Positions 1-7,932 of a DNA stretch of 33,737 bases are shown piece after piece. The notes under the pieces were generated by a model that searched no databases, was not told the DNA's origin, and worked only from the letters and a program-made list of their open reading frames with translations. The translations under genes and the position numbers were made by a program. Within the stretch, counting starts at the first letter, position 1. Each line of letters starts with the position of its first letter. This DNA is from an uncultured Collinsella sp. GTDB lineage: Bacteria; Actinomycetota; Coriobacteriia; Coriobacteriales; Coriobacteriaceae. Location: positions 1 to 33,737 of the forward strand of contig CAJJTG010000025.1 in NCBI GenBank assembly GCA_905194675.1. Direction: 5' to 3'.

Positions 1-8
1 AAAGGGCG

Positions 9-30
9 GAGGCGGGGCATGCCCCGCCTC
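9..30. terminator. perfect GC-rich hairpin, possible terminator
   Basis: Positions 9-30 form a perfect palindrome (GAGGCGGGGCA and its complement). On the minus strand it is followed by CGCCCTTT, so it could end transcription of the small minus-strand gene at 114-308. The T tract is short and the window ends here, so a role for a gene outside the window is equally possible. Confidence 0.35.
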
Positions 31-113
31 TTACACCACATCTCTGCGCGCTACCTCATCGGGCAGGTAGGGCGGCAAAAGTAGCTAAAAAAGCCCCGTC
101 CCAAATTAGCTGC

Positions 114-308
114 TTAGCGCCAGGGGTCGGCTTCGAACAGCGGCTCGCGCTCGGGGCGGCGGTCGCTGTAGGGATCGTAGCCGTCGTCATCCTCGTTCTC
201 GGCGCGGATATAGGGGTCGCGCGGCTTGGGTGCCGGCTTAGGCGCAGGCTTGGGTGCGGCGGGTGCGGCATCGGTCGCCGGTGCATTCGTCTCGTTCTCG
301 TTTTTCAT
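114..308 (-). CDS. small acidic Pro/Ala-rich hypothetical protein (64 aa)
   Basis: I do not recognise a family. The protein has a charged, low-complexity N-terminal half with alternating Ala-Pro-Lys-Pro repeats (about residues 10-30), then an acidic stretch rich in Asp, Glu and Tyr, and it ends in DPWR. It has no signal peptide or membrane segment and is probably disordered. The start is supported by an AGGAG ribosome site 8 bases upstream of the ATG at 306-308. It lies downstream of clpB on the same strand but behind a strong terminator at 361-397, so it probably has its own promoter. That it is a real gene rests on the ribosome site and on coding-like composition, not on homology. Confidence 0.6.
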   Translation of the reverse strand: MKNENETNAPATDAAPAAPKPAPKPAPKPRDPYIRAENEDDDGYDPYSDRRPEREPLFEADPWR

Positions 309-360
309 CTGCGCATCTCCTTACCATGTACTCACGATCAGTACCATCGATTGTCGCACG

Positions 361-397
361 AAAAGGGCGGCGGACCCAATTGGATCCGCCGCCCTTG
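361..397 (-). terminator. rho-independent terminator of clpB
   Basis: A 10-bp GC-rich stem (365-374 paired with 385-394) encloses a further self-complementary CCAATTGG core. On the minus strand the stem is followed directly by TTTT (364-361). It lies about 45 bases past the clpB stop codon, as expected for the end of that transcript. Confidence 0.8.
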
Positions 398-441
398 GTG
401 TTTAGAGACGACTGGTAGATTTTAAGGCATATCCCAAAAAT

Positions 442-3069
442 CTACTCGGCGTCGGGGACCTCGTAGGTGGCCGCCGGCGTGTTGTCGCACACGACGGTAA
501 AAGCACCGTCCTTGTCGACATCGACCGTCACCTGATCTCCCTCGCGCACCGTGCCGTCGATGATGGCGGCGGCGATGGCGTCCACGACCTCGCGCTGGAC
601 CAGGCGCTTGAGCGGACGGGCACCGAACACGGGGTCCAGGCCACCCACGGCGAGCATCTGCTTGGCCGCCGGGGTGATGGCAAGCGTCATGCGCTCCTTG
701 GCCAGACGCGCGCGGACGTCGGCAAGCTGGATGTCGACGATCTTCTCGATCTGCGCCATGCCGAGCGGATGGAACACCACGATATCGTCGATACGGTTGA
801 GGAACTCGGGGCGGAAGGTCTGAGCCATGGCGGCGTCGACCTGATGGCGCATCTCCTCCTCGTCCTTACCGGACAGATCGGCGATGGCCTTGGAGCCCAC
901 GTTAGACGTCATGATGATGATCGTGTTCTTGAAGGACACCTGGCGACCCTGGCCATCGGTCAGACGGCCGTCGTCGAGCACCTGCAGCAGCACGTTGAAG
1001 ACATCCGGATGAGCCTTCTCCATCTCGTCGAGCAAGATCACGGAGTACGGACGACGGCGCACAGCCTCGGTGAGCTGACCACCCTCGTCGTAACCCACGT
1101 ATCCCGGAGGCGCACCGATCAGACGTTGGACGCTGAACTTCTCCATGTACTCGGACATGTCGATACGCACGAGCGCACGCTCGTCATCGAACAGGCACTC
1201 GGCCAGCGCCTTGGCGAGCTCGGTCTTGCCTACGCCGGTGGGGCCCAGGAAGAAGAAGCTGCCGATGGGCTTGTCCGGGTCGGAGAGACCCGCACGGCTG
1301 CGACGCACGGCCGCGGCCACAGCGGAGACGGCCTCGTCCTGACCGATAACGCGCTTATGCAGCTCGCCTTCCAAGCCCTTCAGCTTGTCGAGCTCGCCCT
1401 GCATCATCTTGGACACGGGCACGCCGGTCCAGGCACTCACGACCTCGGCGATCTCATCGGAGGTCACCTGCTCGTTGAGACCCTCGCCGTCCTGCTGCTT
1501 TTGTGCCTCGAGCGCAGCCTCGGAATCCTGAATCTGCTGCTGCAAACCCGGAATCACGGAGTAGCGCAGCTCGGACGCACGGCCCAGGTCGCCGTTGCGC
1601 GTCGCACGCTCCTCTTCGCTCTTGGCCTCGTCGAGCTGTCCCTTGAGCTCCTGCACGTGGTCGATGGCGTTCTTCTGGTTGAGCCAGCCGGCCTTTTGCA
1701 CGTTGAGCTTTTCTTGGACCTCGGCAATCTCCTGGCGCAGGGCCTCCAGACGCTCCTTGGAGGCGTCGTCGGTCTCCTTCATGAGCGCCTGCTCCTCGAT
1801 CTGCAGCTGGGTGAGCTGACGCGTGGTGGCGTCAATCTCGACCGGCATGCTGTCGAGCTCCATGCGCAGGCGGCTTGCGGCCTCATCGACCAAGTCGATG
1901 GCCTTGTCGGGCAGGAAGCGGTCGGCAATGTAGCGATCGGAGAGGTCGGCAGCTGCCACGAGCGCGCTATCGGTGATATGCACGCCGTGGAAGATCTCGT
2001 ACTTCTCCTTGAGGCCACGCAGGATCGAGATGGTGTCCTCGACGGTAGGCTCGCTCACCATAACGGTCTGGAAACGACGGGCGAGTGCCGCGTCCTTCTC
2101 GATGTACTTGCGATACTCGTCGAGCGTAGTCGCGCCGATTGCGTGCAAGTCGCCACGGGCGAGCGCCGGCTTCAGGATGTTGCCGGCATCCATGGAGCCC
2201 TCGGTGGCACCCGCGCCCACGATGGTGTGGAGCTCATCGATGAACAGGATGACCTTGCCCTCGGACTTTTGCACTTCCTTGAGCACGGCCTTCAAGCGGT
2301 CCTCGAACTCGCCGCGATACTTGGCGCCGGCGACCAGCGCGCTCATGTCGAGCTCGATGAGGTCGCGGTCGCGCAGGGTGCTCGGCACGTCGCCGGCCAC
2401 GATACGCTGGGCGATGCCCTCGACGATGGCCGTCTTGCCGACGCCCGGCTCGCCGATGAGCACCGGGTTGTTCTTGGTGCGACGGGACAGGACCTGGATG
2501 GTACGACGGATCTCGTCGGTACGGCCGATGACCGGGTCGAGTTTGCTGGCGCGGGCAAGGTCGCAGATATTGCGGCCGTACTGCTCCAGCGCCTCAAACT
2601 GGGTCTTATCCTCGGCAGACGTCACGCGGTCATCGCCACGCAGCTCCTCGTAGACCTGCTCGATGCGCTCCTTGGTGACGCCGGCGTCACGCAGTACACG
2701 ACCAGCCTCGCCCTTGTCCTCGGCAAGCGCCATCAGCAAATGCTCGGTCACCACAAAGCTGTCGCCCATCTTGGTGGCCTTCTTCTCGGCCTTCTCGATG
2801 ACGCGGACGAGCTCATTGGACAGGCCCATCTGCTGGCCCTCGCCCGAAACCTTGGGCGCGCGGTCGATGGCATCTTGTGTGGAGCGTGCAAGCTGGGCCG
2901 GATCGGCGCCGATGCGCTCGATGATCACGGAGATATTGCGCTCGCCGGCACCAAGCAGGGCGGACAGCAGGTGAATCGGCTCCACCGCGCCGGCCTGCGC
3001 GTCGGCAGCCGTGCTCATGGCGGTCTGCAGCGCCTCGCGCGACGTCATTGCTAGCTTATCGATTCTCAT
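442..3069 (-). CDS. clpB: ClpB disaggregase (Hsp100 AAA+ ATPase)
   Basis: ClpB is a cytoplasmic hexameric ATPase that pulls polypeptides out of aggregates together with DnaK/DnaJ/GrpE. The 875-aa length is normal for the family. Visible domains in order: N-terminal Clp repeat domain (about 1-145), first AAA+ domain with Walker A GEPGVGKTA and the sensor region IGATTLDEYRKYIEKD, a long coiled-coil middle domain (about 405-525) that separates ClpB from ClpC, second AAA+ domain with Walker A GPTGVGKTEL and the pore-type motif GAPPGYVGYDEGG, and a C-terminal small domain. The ATG at 3067-3069 has an AGAGAGGTG ribosome site. The gene stands alone, ends in a strong terminator, and its promoter region shares a 27-bp block with dnaK, which points to a common heat-shock control, probably HspR. 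Confidence 0.97.
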   Translation of the reverse strand: MRIDKLAMTSREALQTAMSTAADAQAGAVEPIHLLSALLGAGERNISVIIERIGADPAQLARSTQDAIDRAPKVSGEGQQMGLSNELVRVIEKAEKKATKMGDSFVVTEHLLMALAEDKGEAGRVLRDAGVTKERIEQVYEELRGDDRVTSAEDKTQFEALEQYGRNICDLARASKLDPVIGRTDEIRRTIQVLSRRTKNNPVLIGEPGVGKTAIVEGIAQRIVAGDVPSTLRDRDLIELDMSALVAGAKYRGEFEDRLKAVLKEVQKSEGKVILFIDELHTIVGAGATEGSMDAGNILKPALARGDLHAIGATTLDEYRKYIEKDAALARRFQTVMVSEPTVEDTISILRGLKEKYEIFHGVHITDSALVAAADLSDRYIADRFLPDKAIDLVDEAASRLRMELDSMPVEIDATTRQLTQLQIEEQALMKETDDASKERLEALRQEIAEVQEKLNVQKAGWLNQKNAIDHVQELKGQLDEAKSEEERATRNGDLGRASELRYSVIPGLQQQIQDSEAALEAQKQQDGEGLNEQVTSDEIAEVVSAWTGVPVSKMMQGELDKLKGLEGELHKRVIGQDEAVSAVAAAVRRSRAGLSDPDKPIGSFFFLGPTGVGKTELAKALAECLFDDERALVRIDMSEYMEKFSVQRLIGAPPGYVGYDEGGQLTEAVRRRPYSVILLDEMEKAHPDVFNVLLQVLDDGRLTDGQGRQVSFKNTIIIMTSNVGSKAIADLSGKDEEEMRHQVDAAMAQTFRPEFLNRIDDIVVFHPLGMAQIEKIVDIQLADVRARLAKERMTLAITPAAKQMLAVGGLDPVFGARPLKRLVQREVVDAIAAAIIDGTVREGDQVTVDVDKDGAFTVVCDNTPAATYEVPDAE

Positions 3070-3149
3070 GGAATCACCTCTCTTGGGGCGGCCGCCCTAC
3101 GGGGCGGCTTCACGTTGTTCGAGAAGTATTGTTGCCAGCTTTGCGCGAT

Positions 3150-3185
3150 CTTATACACAAATCTAAGTCTCTATATATAAGATTT
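3150..3185 (-). promoter_or_regulatory. clpB promoter -10 with 27-bp block shared with dnaK (candidate HspR operator)
   Basis: Seen on the plus strand: AAATCTAAGTC (3159-3169), five variable bases, then ATATAAGATTT (3175-3185). All 22 fixed bases recur with the same spacing at 12342-12368 upstream of dnaK. On the minus strand a good -10 hexamer TATAAG (3150-3155) follows after three bases, so the block would cover the -35 region, a usual place for a repressor site. The ends (AAATCT/AGATTT) are inverted, but the block is not the classical HAIR sequence CTTGAGT-N7-ACTCAAG. HspR binding is inferred from the gene context. Confidence 0.6.
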
Positions 3186-3247
3186 TCTGAGTGATTGAAA
3201 GATAGGGAGCAGGTGCGCTCACCCGCTACGGCCTCGTCCCCTTACTA

Positions 3248-3463
3248 TCTCAATCTGTAACATCTAGCGACTGTTTATGGCTCTAGATGTTACAGATCGA
3301 GATGAAATGACCAGCGGCACCCGTTTATCTAAATCTGTAACATCTAGTCAGCAAATAGAGCTCTATCTGTTACAAATCGAGACAAACAGAAGACACCCGA
3401 ATCGAAAATCTAAATCTGTAACACCAGGCCCACTTTTAGCGGCCAAGATGCTACAGATCGAGA
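3248..3463. repeat. array of three 55-bp hairpin units at 80/81-bp period
   Basis: Units at 3248-3302, 3328-3382 and 3409-3463 are each exactly 55 bp. Each begins TCT(a/c)AATCTGTAACA and ends (g/a)TTACA- or CTACA-(g/a)ATCGAGA, so each folds into a long imperfect hairpin around a variable centre. The spacers are 25 and 26 bp and are not alike. The array fills most of the 447-bp gene-free stretch between clpB and the gene at 3517-4188. I see no reading frame in it. It is not a CRISPR: the repeats themselves are dyads and diverge from each other, mostly in the loop. Confidence 0.85.
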
Positions 3464-3473
3464 CAGACCGAAA

Positions 3474-3508
3474 ACCACCACAAAGAGGACAGGCACCTTT
3501 GTGGTGGT
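3474..3508 (-). terminator. short palindrome (copy 1), likely terminator of the 3517-4188 gene
   Basis: The 12-bp arms ACCACCACAAAG and CTTTGTGGTGGT enclose AGGACAGGCAC. On the minus strand the hairpin is followed by TTTTCGG, and it begins just after the stop codon of the minus-strand gene ending at 3517. The same palindrome recurs at 4278-4312 and, decayed, at 5143-5180. Confidence 0.55.
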
Positions 3509-3516
3509 CGCGGTCT

Positions 3517-4188
3517 CTACTCCTTCGCCGAACCCGTACTTCCCGATTCGACGGTCCAGGGCATCTCATCCTCGAACAGCCATGTACGGGCAGACCCACT
3601 ATCGCGTGCAGTCTGCGGGTCAGGCAAGCAGGTCTGTTTATAGGCATCTTGGATACACTGACCCATAAAATCGTTGAGCTCGGTCTGGTCGCCCTCCATG
3701 ACATAGGCGACATCGCCGTCCATGATGTAGATGCTCGGCCCCTCATTGCCCTCGTAGCCCGGATCGTACGAGACATCACATAACTTTGCGCCGTTTGCAG
3801 TGTCCAGCTCGATGGAAGAGTGGCATCCGCCAACCATGTCGTTCGCTTTTGCCCGATAGGACGCATATCCATACCAGCGCTTAAAGGTTTTGCCCTTGAG
3901 CAGCTCGGACGCCCTGTCGATCAGACTAGAATCCGTGGTATAGCGCATAGCCCCAAGCTGAATATGTGGATAATTACTAATGCCCAGCGCAGCCGGTTGC
4001 TCATCAAAATCAACGGTAATGGTCTCGGGCTTGTCGTCGCCGGTCAGAAGTTCGACAGATTGAGTCACAGGCTTGACCACCGGCTCCGTCACCGCAGCAG
4101 GTAGAAACGCCATGCCGACAGTGCCCACGCCAACCACGGCAATCGCAAGCGCCAAAACAATCAATCCAATACGGGCAGGACTTCTCAC
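3517..4188 (-). CDS. membrane-anchored hypothetical protein (223 aa)
   Basis: I do not recognise a family. After a short basic start (RSPAR) there is one hydrophobic helix (about residues 5-30, IGLIVLALAIAVVGVG and on), then a hydrophilic domain of about 190 residues that should face outside the membrane. The domain holds three Cys (GGCHSS, KLCDVS, GQCIQD) and a fourth near the C-terminus, so disulfides are possible. I chose the GTG at 4186-4188 because it has a GAGGTG ribosome site 7 bases upstream and sits just before the membrane helix; an in-frame start at 4227 would add 13 unlikely residues. It is divergent from the gene at 4423. One palindrome copy lies at its 3' end and one in the shared upstream region. 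Confidence 0.7.
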   Translation of the reverse strand: MRSPARIGLIVLALAIAVVGVGTVGMAFLPAAVTEPVVKPVTQSVELLTGDDKPETITVDFDEQPAALGISNYPHIQLGAMRYTTDSSLIDRASELLKGKTFKRWYGYASYRAKANDMVGGCHSSIELDTANGAKLCDVSYDPGYEGNEGPSIYIMDGDVAYVMEGDQTELNDFMGQCIQDAYKQTCLPDPQTARDSGSARTWLFEDEMPWTVESGSTGSAKE

Positions 4189-4277
4189 AGCAAAGCACCT
4201 CGCAACGCAAACCTTCGCTACCTGCACTAATGATATCGCCAGCCAGCACTATTACCAAAAGAAGCCGCGCGCTCCTC

Positions 4278-4312
4278 ACCACCACAAAGGGGACAGGCAC
4301 CTTTGTGGTGGT
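4278..4312. repeat. short palindrome (copy 2) between divergent genes
   Basis: ACCACCACAAAG and CTTTGTGGTGGT enclose GGGACAGGCAC. It differs from copy 1 only in the loop. Read on the plus strand it is followed by TTT. It lies in the 234-bp divergent upstream region shared by the genes at 3517-4188 and 4423-5091, so it may stop read-through or simply be a dispersed repeat. Confidence 0.7.
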
Positions 4313-4422
4313 TTTAGACGCTAACGGTCGACCATCTCGCGCCATGAGATTAAACTTGAATTGTTCTCTGAACATATCTATTTCTGCCTATCCTCAACAG
4401 ATCTTTGTCTCGAGGAGCGCAT

Positions 4423-5091
4423 ATGAAGCCGCCTCATTCCACCGGTCGCAACGTCATCGCCATTCTCGCCATACCCATCGTGATGCTCTTCCTTATCGTC
4501 ATCACGCCCTTTTCCCTTGGTATCACCTCGCCCTTCGATTTATGCGGAATGGTCGACGCCGGCTCACGTGCCACCTCGCTCTCCTTTATCTGTCGCGGCG
4601 TGTTTTACGAAGATGGAATTCCCACCGGAATTTGGCAGTCAAAGTTGCCACTGCTCGGTCAGATCGACGGATGCTCCCCCTATTTCTGCCTTGGACCTCA
4701 GGCGCTAAACTATCTAATCGACGACCAGCCACTCGACTCCATCACCCTCGCCTACGACTACGCACCAAACACCGATGAGCGCCACATGAACCAAGTCCTC
4801 GACAAGATGCTTGGACAGTGCGGGCTCACCGAGGAGGCCGGTCGAACCATCTATAGCAACCAGAAATTAAAGCGAACAGAACTCCGCCGTGTCGGAAAAA
4901 TCAAAGGGCGAAACGGGGCCGCCTACTGGGATGCCTGGGCAACACGCGACAAGGGCGAATTCGGACACAGCACCTATATGGTCACTGTCTACACCAAAGA
5001 CGGAATTAAGGACAATGTTGACGATTTCGCGTCCTCCAAACTCGGCATCCCCAAAACAACCAAACCCGCCAACCCGGATGAAATCCTGTAG
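4423..5091 (+). CDS. membrane-anchored hypothetical protein (222 aa)
   Basis: I do not recognise a family. A single N-terminal hydrophobic helix (about residues 12-32, VIAILAIPIVMLFLIVITPF) is followed by a soluble domain of about 185 residues with several Cys, including DLCGMVD, FICRG, DGCSPYFC and GQCGLTEE. The layout is membrane anchor plus external domain, as in the divergent neighbour at 3517-4188, but I see no sequence similarity between the two. The ATG at 4423 has a GAGGAG ribosome site; a TTG six codons upstream is in frame but would have none. The end is marked by palindrome copy 3 and then the hydratase terminator from the other strand. Confidence 0.7.
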   Translation: MKPPHSTGRNVIAILAIPIVMLFLIVITPFSLGITSPFDLCGMVDAGSRATSLSFICRGVFYEDGIPTGIWQSKLPLLGQIDGCSPYFCLGPQALNYLIDDQPLDSITLAYDYAPNTDERHMNQVLDKMLGQCGLTEEAGRTIYSNQKLKRTELRRVGKIKGRNGAAYWDAWATRDKGEFGHSTYMVTVYTKDGIKDNVDDFASSKLGIPKTTKPANPDEIL

Positions 5092-5142
5092 AGGCGCTTA
5101 TTGGAATGTCGCTCAACGTGCACACCGACATTGAGCTCACCC

Positions 5143-5180
5143 CCACCACCACAAAGGTGCCTGACCCCAATGTGGTGGGT
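5143..5180. repeat. short palindrome (copy 3, decayed)
   Basis: This is a diverged relative of the elements at 3474 and 4278: a CCACCACCACAAAGGTGCCTG left half and a TGTGGTGGGT right half. The loop order is changed (GTGCCTGACCCC), as if one arm was inverted. It sits about 50 bases past the stop codon of the plus-strand gene at 4423-5091. Confidence 0.5.
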
Positions 5181-5185
5181 TTCGA

Positions 5186-5217
5186 CAAAAAGAAGCCGCC
5201 CCAATAAAAGAGGCGGC
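5186..5217 (-). terminator. terminator downstream of the hydratase gene
   Basis: GCCGCC (5195-5200) pairs with GGCGGC (5212-5217). On the minus strand the stem is followed by TTCTTTTTG. The direction fits the minus-strand hydratase gene that ends at 5362. Confidence 0.5.
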
Positions 5218-5274
5218 ATCAAGCAAGTCTATTTATTAGCATCCCTCAAGACCCAACGAGAACGCAGAAATGTA

Positions 5275-5346
5275 GCCCGGGGCCACCCTTTGCCGAACGC
5301 GACCCTCGCGAAGCGCGTGAGCGGGCGGGAAAGGGTGGCCCCGGGC
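5275..5346. repeat. 72-bp hairpin with 17-bp perfect arms
   Basis: GCCCGGGGCCACCCTTT (5275-5291) is exactly complementary to 5330-5346. The 38-base loop is GC-rich and contains further short dyads (CTCGCGAAGCGCGTGAG). There is no T tract on either strand, so it is not a standard terminator. It lies between the hydratase stop codon and its likely terminator and could be a 3' stability hairpin or a dispersed palindromic element. Confidence 0.6.
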
Positions 5347-5361
5347 GGACAATTAAGTGCG

Positions 5362-7662
5362 TTACTCGGCAGCGGCCTTGAACTTGTTGTAGTTGATCAG
5401 GCAGCCGGCCTTGACGATGGCACGCTCCTCGGCCGTCATATCGGCAATGTAAAGCTCAATCTGCTCGACCGTGCCGTCGGCGCGCACCACGTAGGCGGCG
5501 ATGTTCTTGAGGTCGCCATCGAGCGCGGCACGGATACCCGGCACAAAGACGTAGTCGCCCACCTCAAAGTTGGGCTCCGTCTCCATCTGGAAGGGCACCA
5601 TGCCCCAGTTCATCACGTTGGAGCGATAGCGCTTGGTGGCGTACTCGTGGACGATGTTGGCCAGGCCGCCGATGACGCGCTGGCAGCTCGCCGCCTGCTC
5701 GCGGGCGCTGCCGTCACCGGGCTTCTTGGCATAAATCATGGAACCGAACTCGGTCGCCTTGGCATCGGCCGCGACACCCGCGCCGGTCAGCGCCTCAAAC
5801 ACGCCCGCAAGCTCGGCATCGAGCGCCGCCAGGTCGCCCGCGCCCTCGCCGGCCACGCGGCGTTTCTCCACGGCGTCGACTTCCTTGGAGCGACCCACGT
5901 AGGCAGGGTCGCGGCGGCTGAGCGTAAACTCGGCCAGACCCAGCGGGTTGGAGCGGAAGGAGCTCGTCTCGCCCGAGGGAATGAGCTCGTCGGTCGTGGT
6001 GACCGGGTCCATGATCTTGGAGCACACCTTGAGCAGGATGTCGTCGCCGAGGGGCTCCATCGCGGGCCACGGCTTGATGTTGGGGCCTTCGACCAGCTCG
6101 TCGGCAGGCTCCGCCTTGCCAAAGCCCCAGTACACGCGCTTTTTGTACGGCGCGTCGTCAAAGGTGTACTCGCAGGCCTCGTCCCAAGTCTCCTCGGGCA
6201 GGTCGGTCGCCGGGGTGAGCATGCCGCCGTTGGCCGCGGTCGCCGCAATGGAGCGGGCGTCCATCAGGGCCACAGCGCTCAGCTGGCCATTGCCCGGCTT
6301 GGAACCCTCGCGGTTGGGGAAGTTGCGCGTGGTGTGGCGGATGGACAAGCCGTTGTTGGCAGGCGTGTCGCCGGCACCGAAGCACGGGCCGCAGAACGCC
6401 GTGCGCACAATCGCGCCGGCCTCCATAAGATCGTAGATATAGCCGCGACGCGTAAGCTCGAGCGCCACGGGCTGGCTCGTGGGATAGACCGACAGCGAGA
6501 ACTCGCCGCAGCCGGTGTTGGCGCCCTTGAGCACGCGGGCAGCCTGCACCACCGAGTCGTAGTTGCCGCCCGAGCAGCCGGCGATAACGCCCTGCTGCAC
6601 GTGCAGTTTACCGTCGATGATCTTGTCGATCAGGCTAAAGTGCGTCTTGCCCTCGCCGATCTTGGCGGCCTCGAGCTCCACCTCGTGAAGGATGTCCTCG
6701 AGGTTCTCGTTGAGCTCGTCGATCTCAAAGCCATTGGAAGGATGGAACGGCAGCGCGATCATGGGCTTGATGCTCGACAGGTCGACCTCGACGCAACCGT
6801 CATAGTAGGCGACATCGGCGGGCTTGAGCTCGCGGTAGTCGTCGCCGCGGCCGTGCATGGTCAAAAACGCGTGCGTGTCGTCGTCGGTTGCCCAGATGGA
6901 GGAAAGGCAGGTGGTCTCGGTGGTCATGACGTCGACGCCGTTGCGGTAGTCGGTCGTCATGCTCGCGATGCCGGGGCCCACGAACTCCATGACCTTGTTC
7001 TTGACATAGCCCTTGGCAAAGACGGCGCGGATAATGGCGAGCGCCACATCGTGCGGGCCGACGCCGGGGCGCGGGGCGCCCGTGAGGTAGATGGCCACGA
7101 CGCCGGGATAGGCGACATCGTAGGTGTCGCGCAGCAGCTGCTTTGCCAACTCGCCGCCGCCCTCGCCCACGGCCATGGTACCCAGGGCACCATAGCGGGT
7201 GTGCGAGTCGGAACCTAGGATCATCTTGCCGCAGCCGGCGAAGTTCTCACGCATAAAGGAGTGGATGACGGCGATGTGCGGCGGAACGAAGATGCCGCCG
7301 TACTTCTTGGCAGCCGAGAGGCCAAAGACGTGGTCGTCCTCGTTGATGGTGCCGCCCACGGCGCACAGCGAGTTATGGCAGTTGGTGAGCACGTAAGGCA
7401 GCGGGAACTGCTCCATGCCCGAAGCGCGCGCCGTCTGGATGATGCCGACAAAGGTGATGTCGTGGCTCGCCATGGCATCGAAGCGAATCTTGAGTGCCTC
7501 GGGGTCGCCCGACGTATTGTGTGCCTGGAGGATCGAATACGCGATGGTGCCGCGCTTGGCATCCTCGGGTGTCTGCGTAATACCGCGCTCGGCAGCCTCG
7601 GCCGCAGGCACAACCTCGCTGCCGCCGCGCAGGTAGATGCCGTCCTCGTACAGCTTGACCAT
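5362..7662 (-). CDS. aconitase-family hydratase
   Basis: This is a [4Fe-4S] hydro-lyase of the aconitase superfamily (766 aa). The cluster ligands are visible: Cys363 in AGCSGGNYDS, and Cys424 and Cys427 in AFCGPCFGAG (numbered from the start chosen here), together with the family block GSDSHTRYGALG. It belongs to the 'hydratase' subgroup, close in length to E. coli YbhJ, rather than to classical AcnA or AcnB, so the substrate is uncertain and citrate/isocitrate should not be assumed. I chose the ATG at 7660-7662 (MVKLYEDG) because GGGAGA lies just upstream and homologous hydratases, as I recall them, begin at this point. A GTG at 7764 is in frame and would add 34 residues. The gene stands alone on the minus strand. 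Confidence 0.85.
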   Translation of the reverse strand: MVKLYEDGIYLRGGSEVVPAAEAAERGITQTPEDAKRGTIAYSILQAHNTSGDPEALKIRFDAMASHDITFVGIIQTARASGMEQFPLPYVLTNCHNSLCAVGGTINEDDHVFGLSAAKKYGGIFVPPHIAVIHSFMRENFAGCGKMILGSDSHTRYGALGTMAVGEGGGELAKQLLRDTYDVAYPGVVAIYLTGAPRPGVGPHDVALAIIRAVFAKGYVKNKVMEFVGPGIASMTTDYRNGVDVMTTETTCLSSIWATDDDTHAFLTMHGRGDDYRELKPADVAYYDGCVEVDLSSIKPMIALPFHPSNGFEIDELNENLEDILHEVELEAAKIGEGKTHFSLIDKIIDGKLHVQQGVIAGCSGGNYDSVVQAARVLKGANTGCGEFSLSVYPTSQPVALELTRRGYIYDLMEAGAIVRTAFCGPCFGAGDTPANNGLSIRHTTRNFPNREGSKPGNGQLSAVALMDARSIAATAANGGMLTPATDLPEETWDEACEYTFDDAPYKKRVYWGFGKAEPADELVEGPNIKPWPAMEPLGDDILLKVCSKIMDPVTTTDELIPSGETSSFRSNPLGLAEFTLSRRDPAYVGRSKEVDAVEKRRVAGEGAGDLAALDAELAGVFEALTGAGVAADAKATEFGSMIYAKKPGDGSAREQAASCQRVIGGLANIVHEYATKRYRSNVMNWGMVPFQMETEPNFEVGDYVFVPGIRAALDGDLKNIAAYVVRADGTVEQIELYIADMTAEERAIVKAGCLINYNKFKAAAE

Positions 7663-7797
7663 ACTGTCTCCCACTCTGCCCAAAAGATTTGGGCGCATAG
7701 CATACATTCGTTCAATATCGTGCCATAGAACGGTTGCGAGTGGGTTACGAATCTCTGCGTTCACTTTATCTCAGTAAAGCAGAGGACGAGTTAGGTC

Positions 7798-7925
7798 CTG
7801 GGGAGGCAGACTTAGACGCTCAAATGACGAGAGTGGATAATCTCCCACTTTGAGCCTGCAAACAGGCAAAAAACGGGAGATTATCCACTCTCATTCTGCA
7901 GGTACTCATTTAAGTCTGTCCCCAA
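7798..7925. repeat. nested fold-back palindrome between hspR and the hydratase gene
   Basis: An 18-bp perfect inverted repeat (7829-7846 with 7875-7892, core GTGGATAATCTCCC) encloses a small hairpin GCCTG-CAAA-CAGGC (7854-7867). Outside it, TGGGGA..CAGACTTA pairs with TTAAGTCTGTCCCCA, so the whole 128 bp can fold on itself. It fills the 270-bp gap between hspR and the hydratase start. The CTGTCCCC segment links it to the palindromes at 3474, 4278 and 31212. It may end hspR transcription, though no clear T tract is seen. Confidence 0.7.
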
Positions 7926-7932
7926 TGAGTGC

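Noticed and set aside
75..117. Inverted repeat AGCTAA..TTAGCT as a terminator
   Set aside because: The arms are only six bases with a 17-base loop; the T-rich run lies inside, not after, the stem.
769..3054. 761-aa open frame on the plus strand opposite clpB
   Set aside because: It is a shadow frame of a high-GC gene; the clpB frame has full family similarity and a ribosome site.
3248..3463. CRISPR array
   Set aside because: Only three repeats, each itself a dyad with a variable centre; repeats of 55 bp and spacers of 25-26 bp do not fit, and no cas gene is in the window.
5101..7218. 705-aa open frame on the plus strand opposite the hydratase gene
   Set aside because: Composition is typical of an antisense shadow (rich in His, Arg, Gly, Leu), with no motif or ribosome site; the same holds for 20581-23034, 24013-25710 and 10685-12235.
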